A stretch of 64,000 bases of DNA from Neobacillus niacini NBRC 15566 (GCF_001591505.1 NZ_BCVA01000002.1:62001-126000); one strand, 5' to 3'. Shown: positions 26,178-35,166, counted from the stretch's first letter. Numbers and translations: made by a program. Notes: a model not told the origin generated them from the letters alone.

Positions 26178-27801
26178 ATGGTTTATTCACAGAAGCCATG
26201 GTTAAAATTTTATGATCCAAGAATTAGTAAGGATGTTTCAGTAAACTACGATTCTTTATACGATCTTTTGAACCAGGCAGCTATAATCCACGGTGACAAA
26301 CCCGCTCTTACTTTTTATGAAAGATCTTGGAGCTACAAAGAAACGAGAGCAATTTCAGAATTTCTAGCTGCTTCACTGTACCGTATCGGGTTTCAAAAGG
26401 GCGATAGACTGGGAATCATGCTTCCTAACTGTCCGCATTATATTTTTAGCTTATTTGCAGTCTTCCGGTTGGGGGGGATTGCGGTTCAAGTGAATCCAAT
26501 GTACGTAGAAAGGGAAATTGAATATGCCTTAAATGACTCTGAAGCTGACTATATGGTAGTTTTCGAAGCATTTTATCAAACGGTAAAGGAAGTTCAAACG
26601 AGAACTTCATTGAAAAAAATTATCGTCGTGGGATTTGGGGGAAGAAGAATTAATCTTGCAGATGGTGATATTTATTTTGATGATTTTCTAACACATGATA
26701 ACGTGATTCCTGAAATTCCGATTAATATAGAACAAGATGTAGCTATTTTGCAATATACAGGTGGTACCACAGGTATCTCCAAAGGCGTCATGCTCACCCA
26801 CCATAACCTTCTGGCTAATATTATTCAAGTCTGTGATTTTACTTATAATGCAGTTGATGAGAAACCAGAAAATTTTAAGATTATCAGTGTACTGCCAATG
26901 TTTCATGTCTATGGACTGTCATGCAATGCACTTTCAGCTATCCGAATTGGGTGTAATCAATTAATTCTTCCTCGTTTTGATGTGAATGAATTACTAGAGC
27001 TAATCAATCGGGAAAAGCCATTCCAGCTGACTGCAGTGCCCACTATGATATTTGCATTAAATAGTCACCCGCTATTGGAAAATAGCTCAATTAAAGATAT
27101 TTACTATTTAAGCAGCGGTGGAGCTCCACTGCCTGAAAATTTTTGAAAAACGAGTAGGCATTAGACTTGCAGACGGGTACGGACTTTCAGAAACAGCACC
27201 GTCTGCTATTTCTACCCCTCCATTTCTTCCACGTAAACTAGGCAGTGTGGGCATTCCTTTACCGGGTACAGAAGCAAGAATTGTAAAGGAGACAGAAGAT
27301 GGATATGTAAATGTGCCGGTTGGCGAAGCTGGTGAATTAATTCTTCGCGGGCCTCAGGTTATGAAGGGCTACTGGAAACGTCCTAGTGAAACGCAAATGG
27401 TCATAAGAGACGGCTGGCTCTTTACAGGGGATATCGCCAAAATGGATGAGGATGGCTATTTCTATATCTTAGATCGGAAAAAAGATATGATTATTGCAAG
27501 CGGATACAATGTTTACCCGCGTGAAATTGAGGAAATTATCTATCAGCATGAAGCAGTAGAAGAGGCCGTAGTCGTTGGAATACCTGATTCTTATCGAGGA
27601 GAAACAGTGAAGGCTTTCGTAAAATTAAAAATTGGTGTTACTATTACCCCTGAGCAATTAATAGATTATTCAAGGCAATTTCTTGCTGCTTATAAGGTGC
27701 CGAAAGAAATTGAGGTTCTATCCGAACTTCCTAAATCATCTGTCGGAAAGCTGTTAAGAAGAATGCTGCGACAAGAAGAGAATGCAAAGGTTCATTCATA
27801 A
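26178..27801 (+). pseudogene. Long-chain fatty acid-CoA ligase, interrupted by a frameshift
   Basis: An AMP-binding enzyme that would activate a fatty acid to its CoA ester. The first frame (26178-27146) has the A3 loop YTGGTTGISKGVML and ends SSGGAPLPENF then TGA. The second frame (from about 27139 to 27801) continues EKRVGIRLADGYGLSETAP and carries GWLFTGDIAKMDEDGYF, DRKKDMIIASGYNVYPREIE and the catalytic-lysine end PKSSVGKLLRR. Removing one T from the T5 run at 27140-27144 joins the frames. Homologues seem to have a few more residues at the junction, so a small deletion is also possible. ATG 26178 is used because GGGAGGAG precedes it. True pseudogene or sequencing error cannot be decided here. 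Confidence 0.8.
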
Positions 27802-27900
27802 ATAAGCCGCTTATAACTTCGCAGAAAACATCAAGAATCCTTCTAAGAATACATCACGTATTTTCCCTACCTATACAAGATTAAAAGGAGTAAGAGTGAA

Positions 27901-28584
27901 ATGACTGAAAGAAAAGAAGAATCACCAAAAACGCATAAAAGAAGACGAAATGCAGAGGAAAATACCACTGTTGATAATAATATCAAAGAAGTGGAACTTT
28001 CTGAACCTGCAGAATCAAAGGAACAAGAACAGTTTTCAAGCTTGGACATTCTTTGGGAGAATGCTTTTAATGAGTTAGATCAATGGGCAAAGCACGGGGA
28101 TTTTTGTGATGAGGTGTTTTTGAAAGAAGCAAGGTGTTTCGCTGAAAGTATTAGACGAAATCAAGCGAATATTAAATCTGCCAGGGAGCAGTTCAATAAA
28201 GAATTCGCAAATTGGGAGCGTATAGCAAGAGAGGAATTCTTAATGTCAACAACAGTTCTTCAGCATGTATTTCCAAAAAGATCGTATGAAGATATTAATC
28301 AGCAAATTGACCAAATTCAAAAAAGGACGGCCGCCATTTTAAGGTCTCCATTACAAATGGTCGATAGTAATAAAATGATGGATCAATATTTTGAAATGAT
28401 TGAACAATATATTGCGGTCAGAAAGAATGGACGGAAGCAATATATTAAAACATTAAAGCAAGCAGGAAGCCTAATCTATGAGAGTCAAAAAGGGTTTGTT
28501 GGACTTCTTAGCGGTCAATTAAAATCATTTATGTTCCCTTTATATAAATATATAGAAAAAGCGGAAGAAGTCACAAAATCATAA
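27901..28584 (+). CDS. Phasin-like PHA granule protein (PHA locus 2)
   Basis: A 227-residue helical protein, paralogue of the one at 1622-2224. The charged N-terminal 45 residues are extra. Shared segments are LDILWENAFNELDQWAKHG, SIRRNQAN, NWERIAREEFLMSTT, HVFPKRSYEDINQQID and IEQYIAVRKNGRKQYIKTLKQAGSLIYESQKGFV (given by its ends). A phasin or granule-associated role is inferred from neighbours. AAGGAG lies ten bases before the ATG. It is followed after 19 bases by a PhaR-like gene, repeating the phasin-PhaR order of locus 1, but the synthase gene is missing. Confidence 0.6.
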   Translation: MTERKEESPKTHKRRRNAEENTTVDNNIKEVELSEPAESKEQEQFSSLDILWENAFNELDQWAKHGDFCDEVFLKEARCFAESIRRNQANIKSAREQFNKEFANWERIAREEFLMSTTVLQHVFPKRSYEDINQQIDQIQKRTAAILRSPLQMVDSNKMMDQYFEMIEQYIAVRKNGRKQYIKTLKQAGSLIYESQKGFVGLLSGQLKSFMFPLYKYIEKAEEVTKS

Positions 28585-28603
28585 CTTTTGAGGATGATGA
28601 AGA

Positions 28604-29179
28604 ATGTCAAAAGAAAAAATGTATGACCCATACGGAGGCATTAAACAAATTAGTGAAATGTGGGCTGGTATTATGAATATACCAACCAAAAAGGATGTTG
28701 CGAATGTTGCTAATCTATCAATTCAAGCAGAGGGAAGGTTCGATATTTTAGAGGGAAAAATGCTGAAATTACAGGACAGTCTTGGTGCATTAAATAAAGA
28801 AAACTTTGAATTATTTCAAGAAATGATTTGGCTAGTTAAACAAATGCAGGTTGAGTTTCAAAAAACTATCCAAGAAGTAACTGAACTGAACCAAATAAAG
28901 GATGATTTCCAGGAATTACGTAAAGATCTTGTCGACATTAAAATTATTCAAGTCCACCTACGTGATGTAAGGGAGGAACTTGAGGAAATAAAAGATTCAC
29001 AGAAGAAAATGAATATTATTGATGAGCAGAAAACCATTCTTTCCAATTTACAGGAAATTAAACATGGATTAGGTCAATTTGCAGAAATTAAAAGTGAAAT
29101 AGCTTCCTTAAAGGGGCTTGCGGTTAAAGATAGCCCAAAAGGAAAGACAAAAGAAAAGGAATTCGTTACAACCGTTTAA
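28604..29179 (+). CDS. PhaR-like protein with internal deletion (PHA locus 2)
   Basis: A 191-residue protein paralogous to PhaR at 2245-2811. It begins YDPYGGIKQISEMW, like the PhaR N-terminal helix, and then jumps directly to IMNIPTKKDVANVANLSIQAE, so the roughly 45-residue middle helix of PhaR is absent. The signature continues RFDILEGKMLKLQDSLG, and the rest is a long coiled coil. AGGATGATG-type leader precedes the ATG. It may still bind PhaC, compete with PhaR, or act on the granule. It ends the short phasin/PhaR-like pair and faces hydrolase 2. Confidence 0.65.
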   Translation: MSKEKMYDPYGGIKQISEMWAGIMNIPTKKDVANVANLSIQAEGRFDILEGKMLKLQDSLGALNKENFELFQEMIWLVKQMQVEFQKTIQEVTELNQIKDDFQELRKDLVDIKIIQVHLRDVREELEEIKDSQKKMNIIDEQKTILSNLQEIKHGLGQFAEIKSEIASLKGLAVKDSPKGKTKEKEFVTTV

Positions 29180-29194
29180 GTGAAACCATGTTAT

Positions 29195-29223
29195 AAGCGG
29201 GAAGGACCCCATCCTTCCCACTT
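29195..29223. terminator. Bidirectional hairpin between PHA locus 2 and hydrolase 2
   Basis: Arms AAGCGGGAAGGA (29195-29206) and TCCTTCCCACTT (29212-29223), one mismatch, loop of five bases. It is similar in composition and place to the hairpin after phaC (3945-3979). Confidence 0.7.
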
Positions 29224-29230
29224 ACTTAAA

Positions 29231-30013
29231 TTAGGCAGCAGCCTTATGCCGGTTTAAGAACTTTCTTAGCAGAAGATTAAACCGGTTTGTTGCTTCTAAT
29301 TTTGCTAAATGCCCAGAGTTTCTAATAATGATAAATTCTGAATGTGGTATCAGCTTGTGCATACAGTATTGAATCCAAACTGGTAAAACGGAGTCATATT
29401 GACATCCAATAATAAGAGTTGGGACCTTAATTCTTGGTAATAAGGAAATATTATTAACTTGGAAACATGCATTTAACGATTTTAAAAAAATGTGGCGCTT
29501 CGGCTGGAAATAACGTTTGAAATAATCCATATTTTCCTTTGACCAAGAATATAGGCTCATATGAGCAGCTGTTTCTTTTACAGCGTCCTCTGTTGCTGCG
29601 ACACCCAGCCTCACTTTCTTAAATTTGAATAACGGTTTTCTGAGTTTTTTAGGGAAATAGTGGAAAGTACTAATCAACATAAGAGAGCAAACAAGGTGGG
29701 GGGCTTGACGATAAATTTCTTGGGCTACGGCTCCGCCCATTGATAAACCTAAAATGTGAGCGTTTTCAATTTTTAACTCCTCTAATAAAGTAATAACATC
29801 TGAAGCGAAATTTGGAATAGTTATCCCTTCCGCTTTGGTACATTCACCATGCCCGCGTAAATCAGGAATAATTAGTTCGTACTGATCAGCCAATTCAAAT
29901 TGTGACTGCCATCCTTCCTTTACTTCACCTAAGCCATGGATTAGAACTAGAGGTTCACCATTTCCAAAATGTAAATAAGGCATCCCCAACATACTAACTT
30001 TTGATTGTTTCAA
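29231..30013 (-). CDS. Alpha/beta hydrolase, candidate PHA depolymerase or esterase (PHA locus 2)
   Basis: A 260-residue paralogue of the hydrolase at 3976-4770, collinear throughout. With the TTG start at 30013 the triad is Ser91 (GLSMGG), Asp207 (GCQYDS) and His235 (SGHLAKLE); HGLGEVKEGW gives the oxyanion hole. TTG 30013 follows GAGGGTGGTG by six bases and matches the TTG start of its paralogue; an ATG at 30031 has no ribosome binding site. It diverges from phaQ. The intergenic region contains the PhaQ-type motif in both orientations, suggesting shared control. PHA mobilisation is likely but unproven. Confidence 0.75.
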   Translation of the reverse strand: MKQSKVSMLGMPYLHFGNGEPLVLIHGLGEVKEGWQSQFELADQYELIIPDLRGHGECTKAEGITIPNFASDVITLLEELKIENAHILGLSMGGAVAQEIYRQAPHLVCSLMLISTFHYFPKKLRKPLFKFKKVRLGVAATEDAVKETAAHMSLYSWSKENMDYFKRYFQPKRHIFLKSLNACFQVNNISLLPRIKVPTLIIGCQYDSVLPVWIQYCMHKLIPHSEFIIIRNSGHLAKLEATNRFNLLLRKFLNRHKAAA

Positions 30014-30073
30014 TTTGAACACCACCCTCATTTGATAATTACTTTATTACCAAGTTACGAACCTAGTAAACGT

Positions 30074-30149
30074 GATGTTACACCATATAATAACATGTAT
30101 TATTGAAGTTGACAAAATATTACTCATAGGTGTAAAATACATATAGGTG
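30074..30149. promoter_or_regulatory. phaQ promoter with overlapping putative PhaQ operators
   Basis: TTGACA (30109-30114) and TAAAAT (30133-30138) with an 18-base spacer form a good sigma-A promoter for phaQ-phaP. TGTAAAATACA (30131-30141) overlaps the -10 and lies within ATAGGTGTAAAATACATATA, nearly identical to the site at 4886. A reverse copy, TGATGTTACACCATATA (30074-30090), lies on the hydrolase 2 side, and ATAGGTG recurs at 30143-30149. PhaQ family repressors bind their own and phaP promoters, so autoregulation through this motif is the simplest reading. Confidence 0.6.
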
Positions 30150-30162
30150 AGGTGATATAGAA

Positions 30163-30600
30163 ATGGTAAATCAAGACAGTCAGTCTGTCAATCCTTCAAA
30201 AAATTTTGTTCTGCCATTTATTCTATTGCTTCTTAGCAGAATGTCTCTTCACGGATATGAGCTAAGCCAGAAATTACAAGGATTTGGTTTTAAAACGATT
30301 GACCAAGGTAATCTCTACAGACTGTTACGACAGCTCGAAAAGGAAGAGCTAGTGTCATCTGAGTGGGATACAAATGGCAGTGGACCTGCTAAAAGAAGAT
30401 ATTCCATTACTAAAGCTGGTATTACATACTTAAAAGGCTATGCCAATCAACTAGAATCGTACCAATCGATGCTAGACCAATTCTTCAAAATGTATTCAAG
30501 TTTCCTTGAGCTCTATATTCCTTCATTTCAAAAGAGGGATCCGATAGAGAAAGTAAACAGTAAAAAGAGGAGGAAGGACGATGGCACAGAAAAAGAATGA
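30163..30600 (+). CDS. phaQ: PadR-type PHB-responsive repressor PhaQ
   Basis: A 145-residue winged-helix regulator: FVLPFILLLLSRMSLHGYELSQKL, DQGNLYRLLRQLEKEELVSSEW and GPAKRRYSITKAGITYLKGY are the PadR helices and wing. PhaQ in Bacillus megaterium represses phaP and itself and is released by PHB, so granule coat protein is made only when polymer is present. GAGGTGAT lies eight bases before the ATG. The phaP-like gene overlaps its 3' end by 20 bases, consistent with coupled expression. In the classical cluster phaQ begins phaQRBC; here it is detached from phaR and phaC by 26 kb. Confidence 0.88.
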   Translation: MVNQDSQSVNPSKNFVLPFILLLLSRMSLHGYELSQKLQGFGFKTIDQGNLYRLLRQLEKEELVSSEWDTNGSGPAKRRYSITKAGITYLKGYANQLESYQSMLDQFFKMYSSFLELYIPSFQKRDPIEKVNSKKRRKDDGTEKE

Positions 30601-31195
30601 AAATATCCAAGCAGTTGAAGAAAAGATGATTCTTGCAGCAGAAGAACCTAAAAATGAAGGTTTATTTGTAGATACACTCTGGAATCAGTATGAACAATCA
30701 CTTGAACGGGCAAGACAACTGCGGGAAAACCGCGAAGATGCATATGTGAATGCACTAAGAGAAGTCATCAAGTTTAACAAACAATATAGAAAAACAATAG
30801 CTAATCTTTTCGAACAGACTAAAAAAACAAATAAAGAAGTAGTCTCTGGTTTCATGGAGCAAATGAATGCACGCAGGGAACAACTTATCAAGGACGAAGA
30901 ACGAATCGAAGCAGAAATGATGAATGAACGGGTAGAACTTAAAGAGCAGCTTAAAGAGGTATCTCATCAATTAGAAAACCTTGCTCTTACTCCCATCAAA
31001 TCTGTCTTCCACATTATTGATCAGTTAGAGGATAATTTTGAAAAGAGCACAGAGGCGAACATTGCTTATGGCCGCGAACGTCGAAATGCTTGGCAGCAGG
31101 TCACTAATGAGTATGTTAAAATGGCTAGAAATACTCATAAAGAAATCGTCGATCGTGGAAAAAATAGCGTCAAAGAGCTTCTAAAAGCAAAGTAA
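30581..31195 (+). CDS. phaP: Phasin PhaP
   Basis: A 204-residue, highly charged, all-helical protein directly coupled to phaQ (start inside phaQ, after AGAGGAGG). LFVDTLWNQYEQSLERARQL at the N-terminus, a central LALTPIKSVFHIIDQLEDNFE turn and a long amphipathic helix resemble B. megaterium-type PhaP inclusion proteins. Such proteins cover the PHA granule and control its surface. The phaQ-phaP coupling is the strongest argument. It is more distant from the two phasin-like proteins of the other pairs, so the genome probably makes at least three granule proteins. Confidence 0.75.
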   Translation: MAQKKNENIQAVEEKMILAAEEPKNEGLFVDTLWNQYEQSLERARQLRENREDAYVNALREVIKFNKQYRKTIANLFEQTKKTNKEVVSGFMEQMNARREQLIKDEERIEAEMMNERVELKEQLKEVSHQLENLALTPIKSVFHIIDQLEDNFEKSTEANIAYGRERRNAWQQVTNEYVKMARNTHKEIVDRGKNSVKELLKAK

Positions 31196-31215
31196 AAAAT
31201 ACATTGAAAAACATT

Positions 31216-31248
31216 AACAGACCATCCCTGTAATTGGTCTGTTTTTTC
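31216..31248 (+). terminator. Terminator after phaP
   Basis: Arms AACAGACCA (31216-31224) and TGGTCTGTT (31235-31243) followed by T5. Confidence 0.8.
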
Positions 31249-31468
31249 TTGTTATTCTTTGAACATTGTATGTGGAAATATCTTGCAACATAAATTTAAT
31301 ATTACTATTATAAAATTGACAACATTTCATGCTATACTTCTATTTGCATTTAAAATAGGAAATAAGTGGGTATAAAGAATTATTTTTGGTGTTTTGGTAG
31401 ACTGCTTAATTGTACATAGAAAACCAAAAATTATTGCTATTTGCGATGAGGGAAGCAGGGGAATAAAT

Positions 31469-32635
31469 TTGAAAAAGAAGATTATGGCATTATGTACAAT
31501 AATCACGTTTGGAAGCCCAACTGTATTACTTCAAGTAGAAGCAGAAGAAAATCATAACCAGCAAATAATTGACGAGCAACGGACAAAAATTCAATTAGAA
31601 ATCTTAAAAGGTAATGTTGAACTTAACCAAGTAAAAGCTGAAATTAAAAGAATTAATGATCAAATCAAGCGAGTAGAGCAAGCGATTAATGATAATAATC
31701 AAATCATTCTTGAAACAGAGAACAAAATAAGTGATTCACAATTAGAGATACAGAAACTGGAGGCTGAGGTCGCAGGACTGAACGAAAAAGTAAACAAGCG
31801 TAATGAGATATTAAAAAAACGCGCATTGGCTTTTCAAGAAACGGGTGGAAAGGTAAATTATCTTGATGTTTTACTTGGGTCCTCAAGTTTTAAGGATTTT
31901 GTAGATCGAGTTGGTGCGCTAGCTTCATTTGTTGAGGCAGACCAAAATATTATAACTCAACATGAAGCTGATAAAGAGGAAATGAAAAAGAAGCAAACCC
32001 AAGTAGAAAATAAATTATTAGAGCTTCAGCATATGATAGTTGAATTAGAAGGTATGCAAACGCAAATTTTAGAGCAGCAGCAACAAAATGAATGGTTAAG
32101 AGCAGTAGCAAAGAAAAAAGAGCAAATCACACTAGTCGAACAGGCTGGTTTAATGCAACAGGATTCTGCACTTGTATCTATGTATGATGTAACCGACATA
32201 CAGCCAGTTCAAATCTGGAATGAATCTTTATTGTTAACAAACGAAAAGGTAAAAAACCTAATTACCCTTGGATTAAAGTATGTAGGAAATTCAGTTTATG
32301 TATTTGGCGGGGGCCGGAACGAATATGATATTGAAAATGGAAGATTTGATTGCTCAGCATTTGTAAGTTGGGCGTTTACCCAGGTTGACATCAAAATAGG
32401 AGCAAGTACTGAGGTTTTAAAAAATTCTGGAACACCTGTTAGTGTAGAAGAAATGATTCCTGGAGACCTTGTATTTTTTGATACATATAAAAAAGATGGC
32501 CATGTCGGTATTTATCTCGGTGCTGGAAAATTTTTGGGTTCACAAAGTTCAACTGGTGTTGCAATAGCTGATATGACAGAAGGTTATTGGTTTGAGACAT
32601 TCAATGGGCGTGTGAATCGCATAATTTCACAATAA
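31469..32635 (+). CDS. Secreted NlpC/P60 D,L-endopeptidase, CwlO/PcsB-like
   Basis: A 388-residue cell wall hydrolase. It has a Sec signal peptide (MKKKIMALCTII ... VEA, cleavage near residue 25), a long coiled-coil region (about 30-225) interrupted by VNYLDVLLGSSSFKDFVDRV, which is typical of CwlO/PcsB N-domains regulated by FtsEX, and a C-terminal NlpC/P60 domain with Cys295 in RFDCSAFVSWAF and His345 in DGHVGIYLG. It would cut gamma-D-Glu-DAP bonds in peptidoglycan during elongation. TTG 31469 is taken as start because of AGGGGA upstream; the frame is open further up but would hide the signal peptide. Confidence 0.88.
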   Translation: MKKKIMALCTIITFGSPTVLLQVEAEENHNQQIIDEQRTKIQLEILKGNVELNQVKAEIKRINDQIKRVEQAINDNNQIILETENKISDSQLEIQKLEAEVAGLNEKVNKRNEILKKRALAFQETGGKVNYLDVLLGSSSFKDFVDRVGALASFVEADQNIITQHEADKEEMKKKQTQVENKLLELQHMIVELEGMQTQILEQQQQNEWLRAVAKKKEQITLVEQAGLMQQDSALVSMYDVTDIQPVQIWNESLLLTNEKVKNLITLGLKYVGNSVYVFGGGRNEYDIENGRFDCSAFVSWAFTQVDIKIGASTEVLKNSGTPVSVEEMIPGDLVFFDTYKKDGHVGIYLGAGKFLGSQSSTGVAIADMTEGYWFETFNGRVNRIISQ

Positions 32636-32665
32636 GGGAGCGAGGCGGAAGAGCCTCGCTTCCTT
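32634..32665 (+). terminator. Hairpin after the CwlO-like gene
   Basis: Arms AAGGGAGCGAGGC (32634-32646) and GCCTCGCTTCCTT (32653-32665), six-base loop, without a long T run. Confidence 0.6.
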
Positions 32666-32778
32666 ACTATGAAAAAAAGTATTTGCTTATGGCAATGGTT
32701 ATTGAGTACAATTAATAGGTTATTCCATATCCTTAAAAGTTAAATTAAAAGAAATAGTTAGGAGTAGTTACATTAACC

Positions 32779-33612
32779 ATGGATTTATTATTAATTATCA
32801 AAGCTATTATTTTAGGTTTCGTAGAGGGTCTAACTGAATTTGCTCCGGTATCATCGACCGGTCATATGATCATCGTAGATGATATGTGGCTTCGATCAGA
32901 AGAATTCTTGGGGAAATATGGAGCAAATACTTTTAAAGTAGTAATTCAACTAGGTTCTATTTTAGCTGTTGTCGTGACCTTCAAAGATAGGTTTATTGAC
33001 CTCTTAGGAATGGGACGGATAAAAAACAAACTGTCTGGACAAAGTGGTGGTCGTTTAAAATTAACTCAAGTAATCGTTGGATTAATTCCGGCTGGAATCT
33101 TTGGCGTTCTTTTTGAAGATTATATTGATGAGCATTTATTTTCAACTGAAACAGTTTTAATTGGTTTAGTGATTGGTGCAGTATTCATGATTATTGCAGA
33201 TCGCTTTGGTCCCAAAATACCTAAGGTTGAAACAGTTGACCAAATAACATATAAACAAGCAATTACGATTGGTCTCATTCAATGTTTTTCATTGTGGCCA
33301 GGGTTCTCTCGTTCCGGCTCAACTATTTCTGGCGGTGTTTTAATCGGATTGAGTCATCGGGCGGCTGCCGATTTTACGTTTATTATGGCAGTACCTATTA
33401 TGGCAGGTGCCAGTTTTCTTTCTTTACTTAAAAATTGGCAGTATATCACAATCGATGCACTTCCATTTTTTATTGCTGGATTTTTTAGTGCCTTTGTTTT
33501 TGCTTTAATCTCCATCCGCTTTTTCTTAAAACTAATCGATAAAATTAAGCTTGTTCCCTTTGCAATATATCGAATTCTGTTAGCTTTAATTATTTTTCTT
33601 GTTTACATTTAA
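32779..33612 (+). CDS. uppP: Undecaprenyl-diphosphatase UppP/BacA
   Basis: A 277-residue membrane enzyme with about eight helices that recycles undecaprenyl diphosphate to the monophosphate carrier for peptidoglycan and teichoic acid; excess gives bacitracin resistance. Diagnostic motifs are EGLTEFAPVSSTGHM (16-30) and PGFSRSGST (174-182). Length is normal. The nearest AGGAG is 14 bases from the ATG, a long spacing. It follows the wall hydrolase gene, and the strong hairpin at 33651-33685 ends it. Confidence 0.95.
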   Translation: MDLLLIIKAIILGFVEGLTEFAPVSSTGHMIIVDDMWLRSEEFLGKYGANTFKVVIQLGSILAVVVTFKDRFIDLLGMGRIKNKLSGQSGGRLKLTQVIVGLIPAGIFGVLFEDYIDEHLFSTETVLIGLVIGAVFMIIADRFGPKIPKVETVDQITYKQAITIGLIQCFSLWPGFSRSGSTISGGVLIGLSHRAAADFTFIMAVPIMAGASFLSLLKNWQYITIDALPFFIAGFFSAFVFALISIRFFLKLIDKIKLVPFAIYRILLALIIFLVYI

Positions 33613-33922
33613 TTTCCTTTAAGGCAGGAGTCAATTAGCGCATTCTGTCACAAAAAACCAACAACGAAAAGTTGTTGGTTTTTTGTTGGATTAAACAGGA
33701 TATGCTTATTGAATGTTAAGGCCATACCTTGTGGGGATGGCCATTTATGTAAACACTTGTCCATAATTATTTTAGCAGGCATCTGTCACACTTTAAATTA
33801 ATTGGTCAAATAACTGTCTGTACATAATGAACATGCCTACACCAACAATTGGAAAAAGAATATTTTATTGTAACAGGAAAACTAGCACAAAAGGTGAGGC
33901 CATTTTTAAGTAGGTGCAAAAG
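33613..33922. other. Intergenic stretch with terminator and small hairpin
   Basis: This 310-base gap holds the uppP terminator (33651-33685) and a short hairpin GGCCAT/GATGGCC (33720-33746). No promoter or gene could be supported in the remainder. Confidence 0.5.
33651..33685 (+). terminator. Terminator after uppP
   Basis: Perfect 15-base arms CAAAAAACCAACAAC (33651-33665) and GTTGTTGGTTTTTTG (33671-33685), five-base loop. Confidence 0.85.
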
Positions 33923-35143
33923 ATGAATTCAATTGTTTTCTTAGGTACAAATAAAACAGGATCGAGCTATGAAGGAATTAAAGCAGCAAAAAGACTAGGC
34001 TACGAAACAATTCTGTTAACAAATCGAACCATATTTGTTGAAGAAAGGGAGGATTATCAGGAGATTGATGATGTACGCATATTAAATATGTCAGATACAG
34101 ATGAAATACTTTCTGCAATCACTGACATCATTGAAGAGGGGAAAAAGATTGTTTGTTTTATTAGTTTTTTAGATGAATATATTTATTTAGCAGCACTGCT
34201 TACTAATTCTCTTTGCCATACACTTCTAACATTAGAACCGTTAGAACTTATGACTGACAAAATTTTAACAAGAAGGTATTTAGCAGGGAAAGATTATAAC
34301 CCGTTTTATCAGGTTCTCAGTTCAATCGAAAATGCCGACAATGTGATGGAGGAGTTAAAAGACCAATTTCCGCTAATTATTAAATCCCCTCAATCCAATG
34401 GTTCAAAGGATGTCATACTGGTCGAAAATGTTTGGGAATGTATGAAGGGTGTGAAACAACTTCACCGTAAAAACTCTAAATCAAAAATATTAGTGGAGGA
34501 GTATTTGGAGGGACCACAATATTTGATTGAAATTGTTGTCTATCAATCCACCATCATGGTTGCAGCGATTGTAGAGCAGGAAGTAACAAAGGGTGAACGT
34601 TTTATTATCACAGGTTATTCTATTTGTCCTGAGTTGCACTTAGAACAACTGCCAGGGCTAAAGGAGACGGTCCTTTCAATTATAGAGGATTTTCAGATAA
34701 GAAATGGTACTTGCCATTTAGAAATGAAATTAACAAATAAAGGCTGGAAGCTAATTGAGATTAATCCGAGGATGGCTGGGGGAGCTATGAATCGGATGAT
34801 TGAAGAAGCGTTTGGTTATAACCTAGCTGAACAGACAATAAGATTGTTCTCAGGATTAGAACCAGATTTAAGGAAAAAACACAATAAGGCCATTTATACA
34901 CATTATTTGATTGTTGGAACAGTTGGAAAGTTACTTAAAGTATCAGGTTGTGATTCTGCCAAAGAACAAACCGGTGTATTAGAGGTGAGCATGAAAGCTG
35001 AATATGGTCAACTTGTTATACCGCCTCGCTCCATGGGACAACGATATGGATATGTAATTGCTTCAGCTGATTCAAAGGATCGAGCTAGAGAATGTGCTCT
35101 GAATGGTGCAAAGCAAATTCAATTTTATTTACAGCCTGTTTAG
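33923..35143 (+). CDS. ATP-grasp ligase (CarB/L-amino acid ligase-like)
   Basis: A 406-residue protein with a Rossmann-like N-terminal domain (IVFLGTNKTGSSYEGIKAAKRLG), a central ATP-grasp fold with KSPQSNGSKDV (ATP-binding loop) and VEEYLEGPQYLIEIVV, and the metal-binding CHLEMKLTNKGWKLIEINPRMAGGAMNRM near residue 270-300. This order matches carboxylate-amine ligases such as dipeptide-forming L-amino acid ligases. The ATG at 33923 follows TAGGTG. Only 23 bases separate it from a CotY/CotZ-like spore coat gene, so it may modify or crosslink a coat or exosporium component. Exact substrates cannot be read from sequence. Confidence 0.8.
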   Translation: MNSIVFLGTNKTGSSYEGIKAAKRLGYETILLTNRTIFVEEREDYQEIDDVRILNMSDTDEILSAITDIIEEGKKIVCFISFLDEYIYLAALLTNSLCHTLLTLEPLELMTDKILTRRYLAGKDYNPFYQVLSSIENADNVMEELKDQFPLIIKSPQSNGSKDVILVENVWECMKGVKQLHRKNSKSKILVEEYLEGPQYLIEIVVYQSTIMVAAIVEQEVTKGERFIITGYSICPELHLEQLPGLKETVLSIIEDFQIRNGTCHLEMKLTNKGWKLIEINPRMAGGAMNRMIEEAFGYNLAEQTIRLFSGLEPDLRKKHNKAIYTHYLIVGTVGKLLKVSGCDSAKEQTGVLEVSMKAEYGQLVIPPRSMGQRYGYVIASADSKDRARECALNGAKQIQFYLQPV

Positions 35144-35166
35144 AATATTTGAAAGGAGGTTTGGTT

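Noticed and set aside
33720-33746. Small RNA gene after uppP
   Set aside because: A six- to seven-base hairpin alone, without promoter or terminator, is not enough to support an RNA gene.
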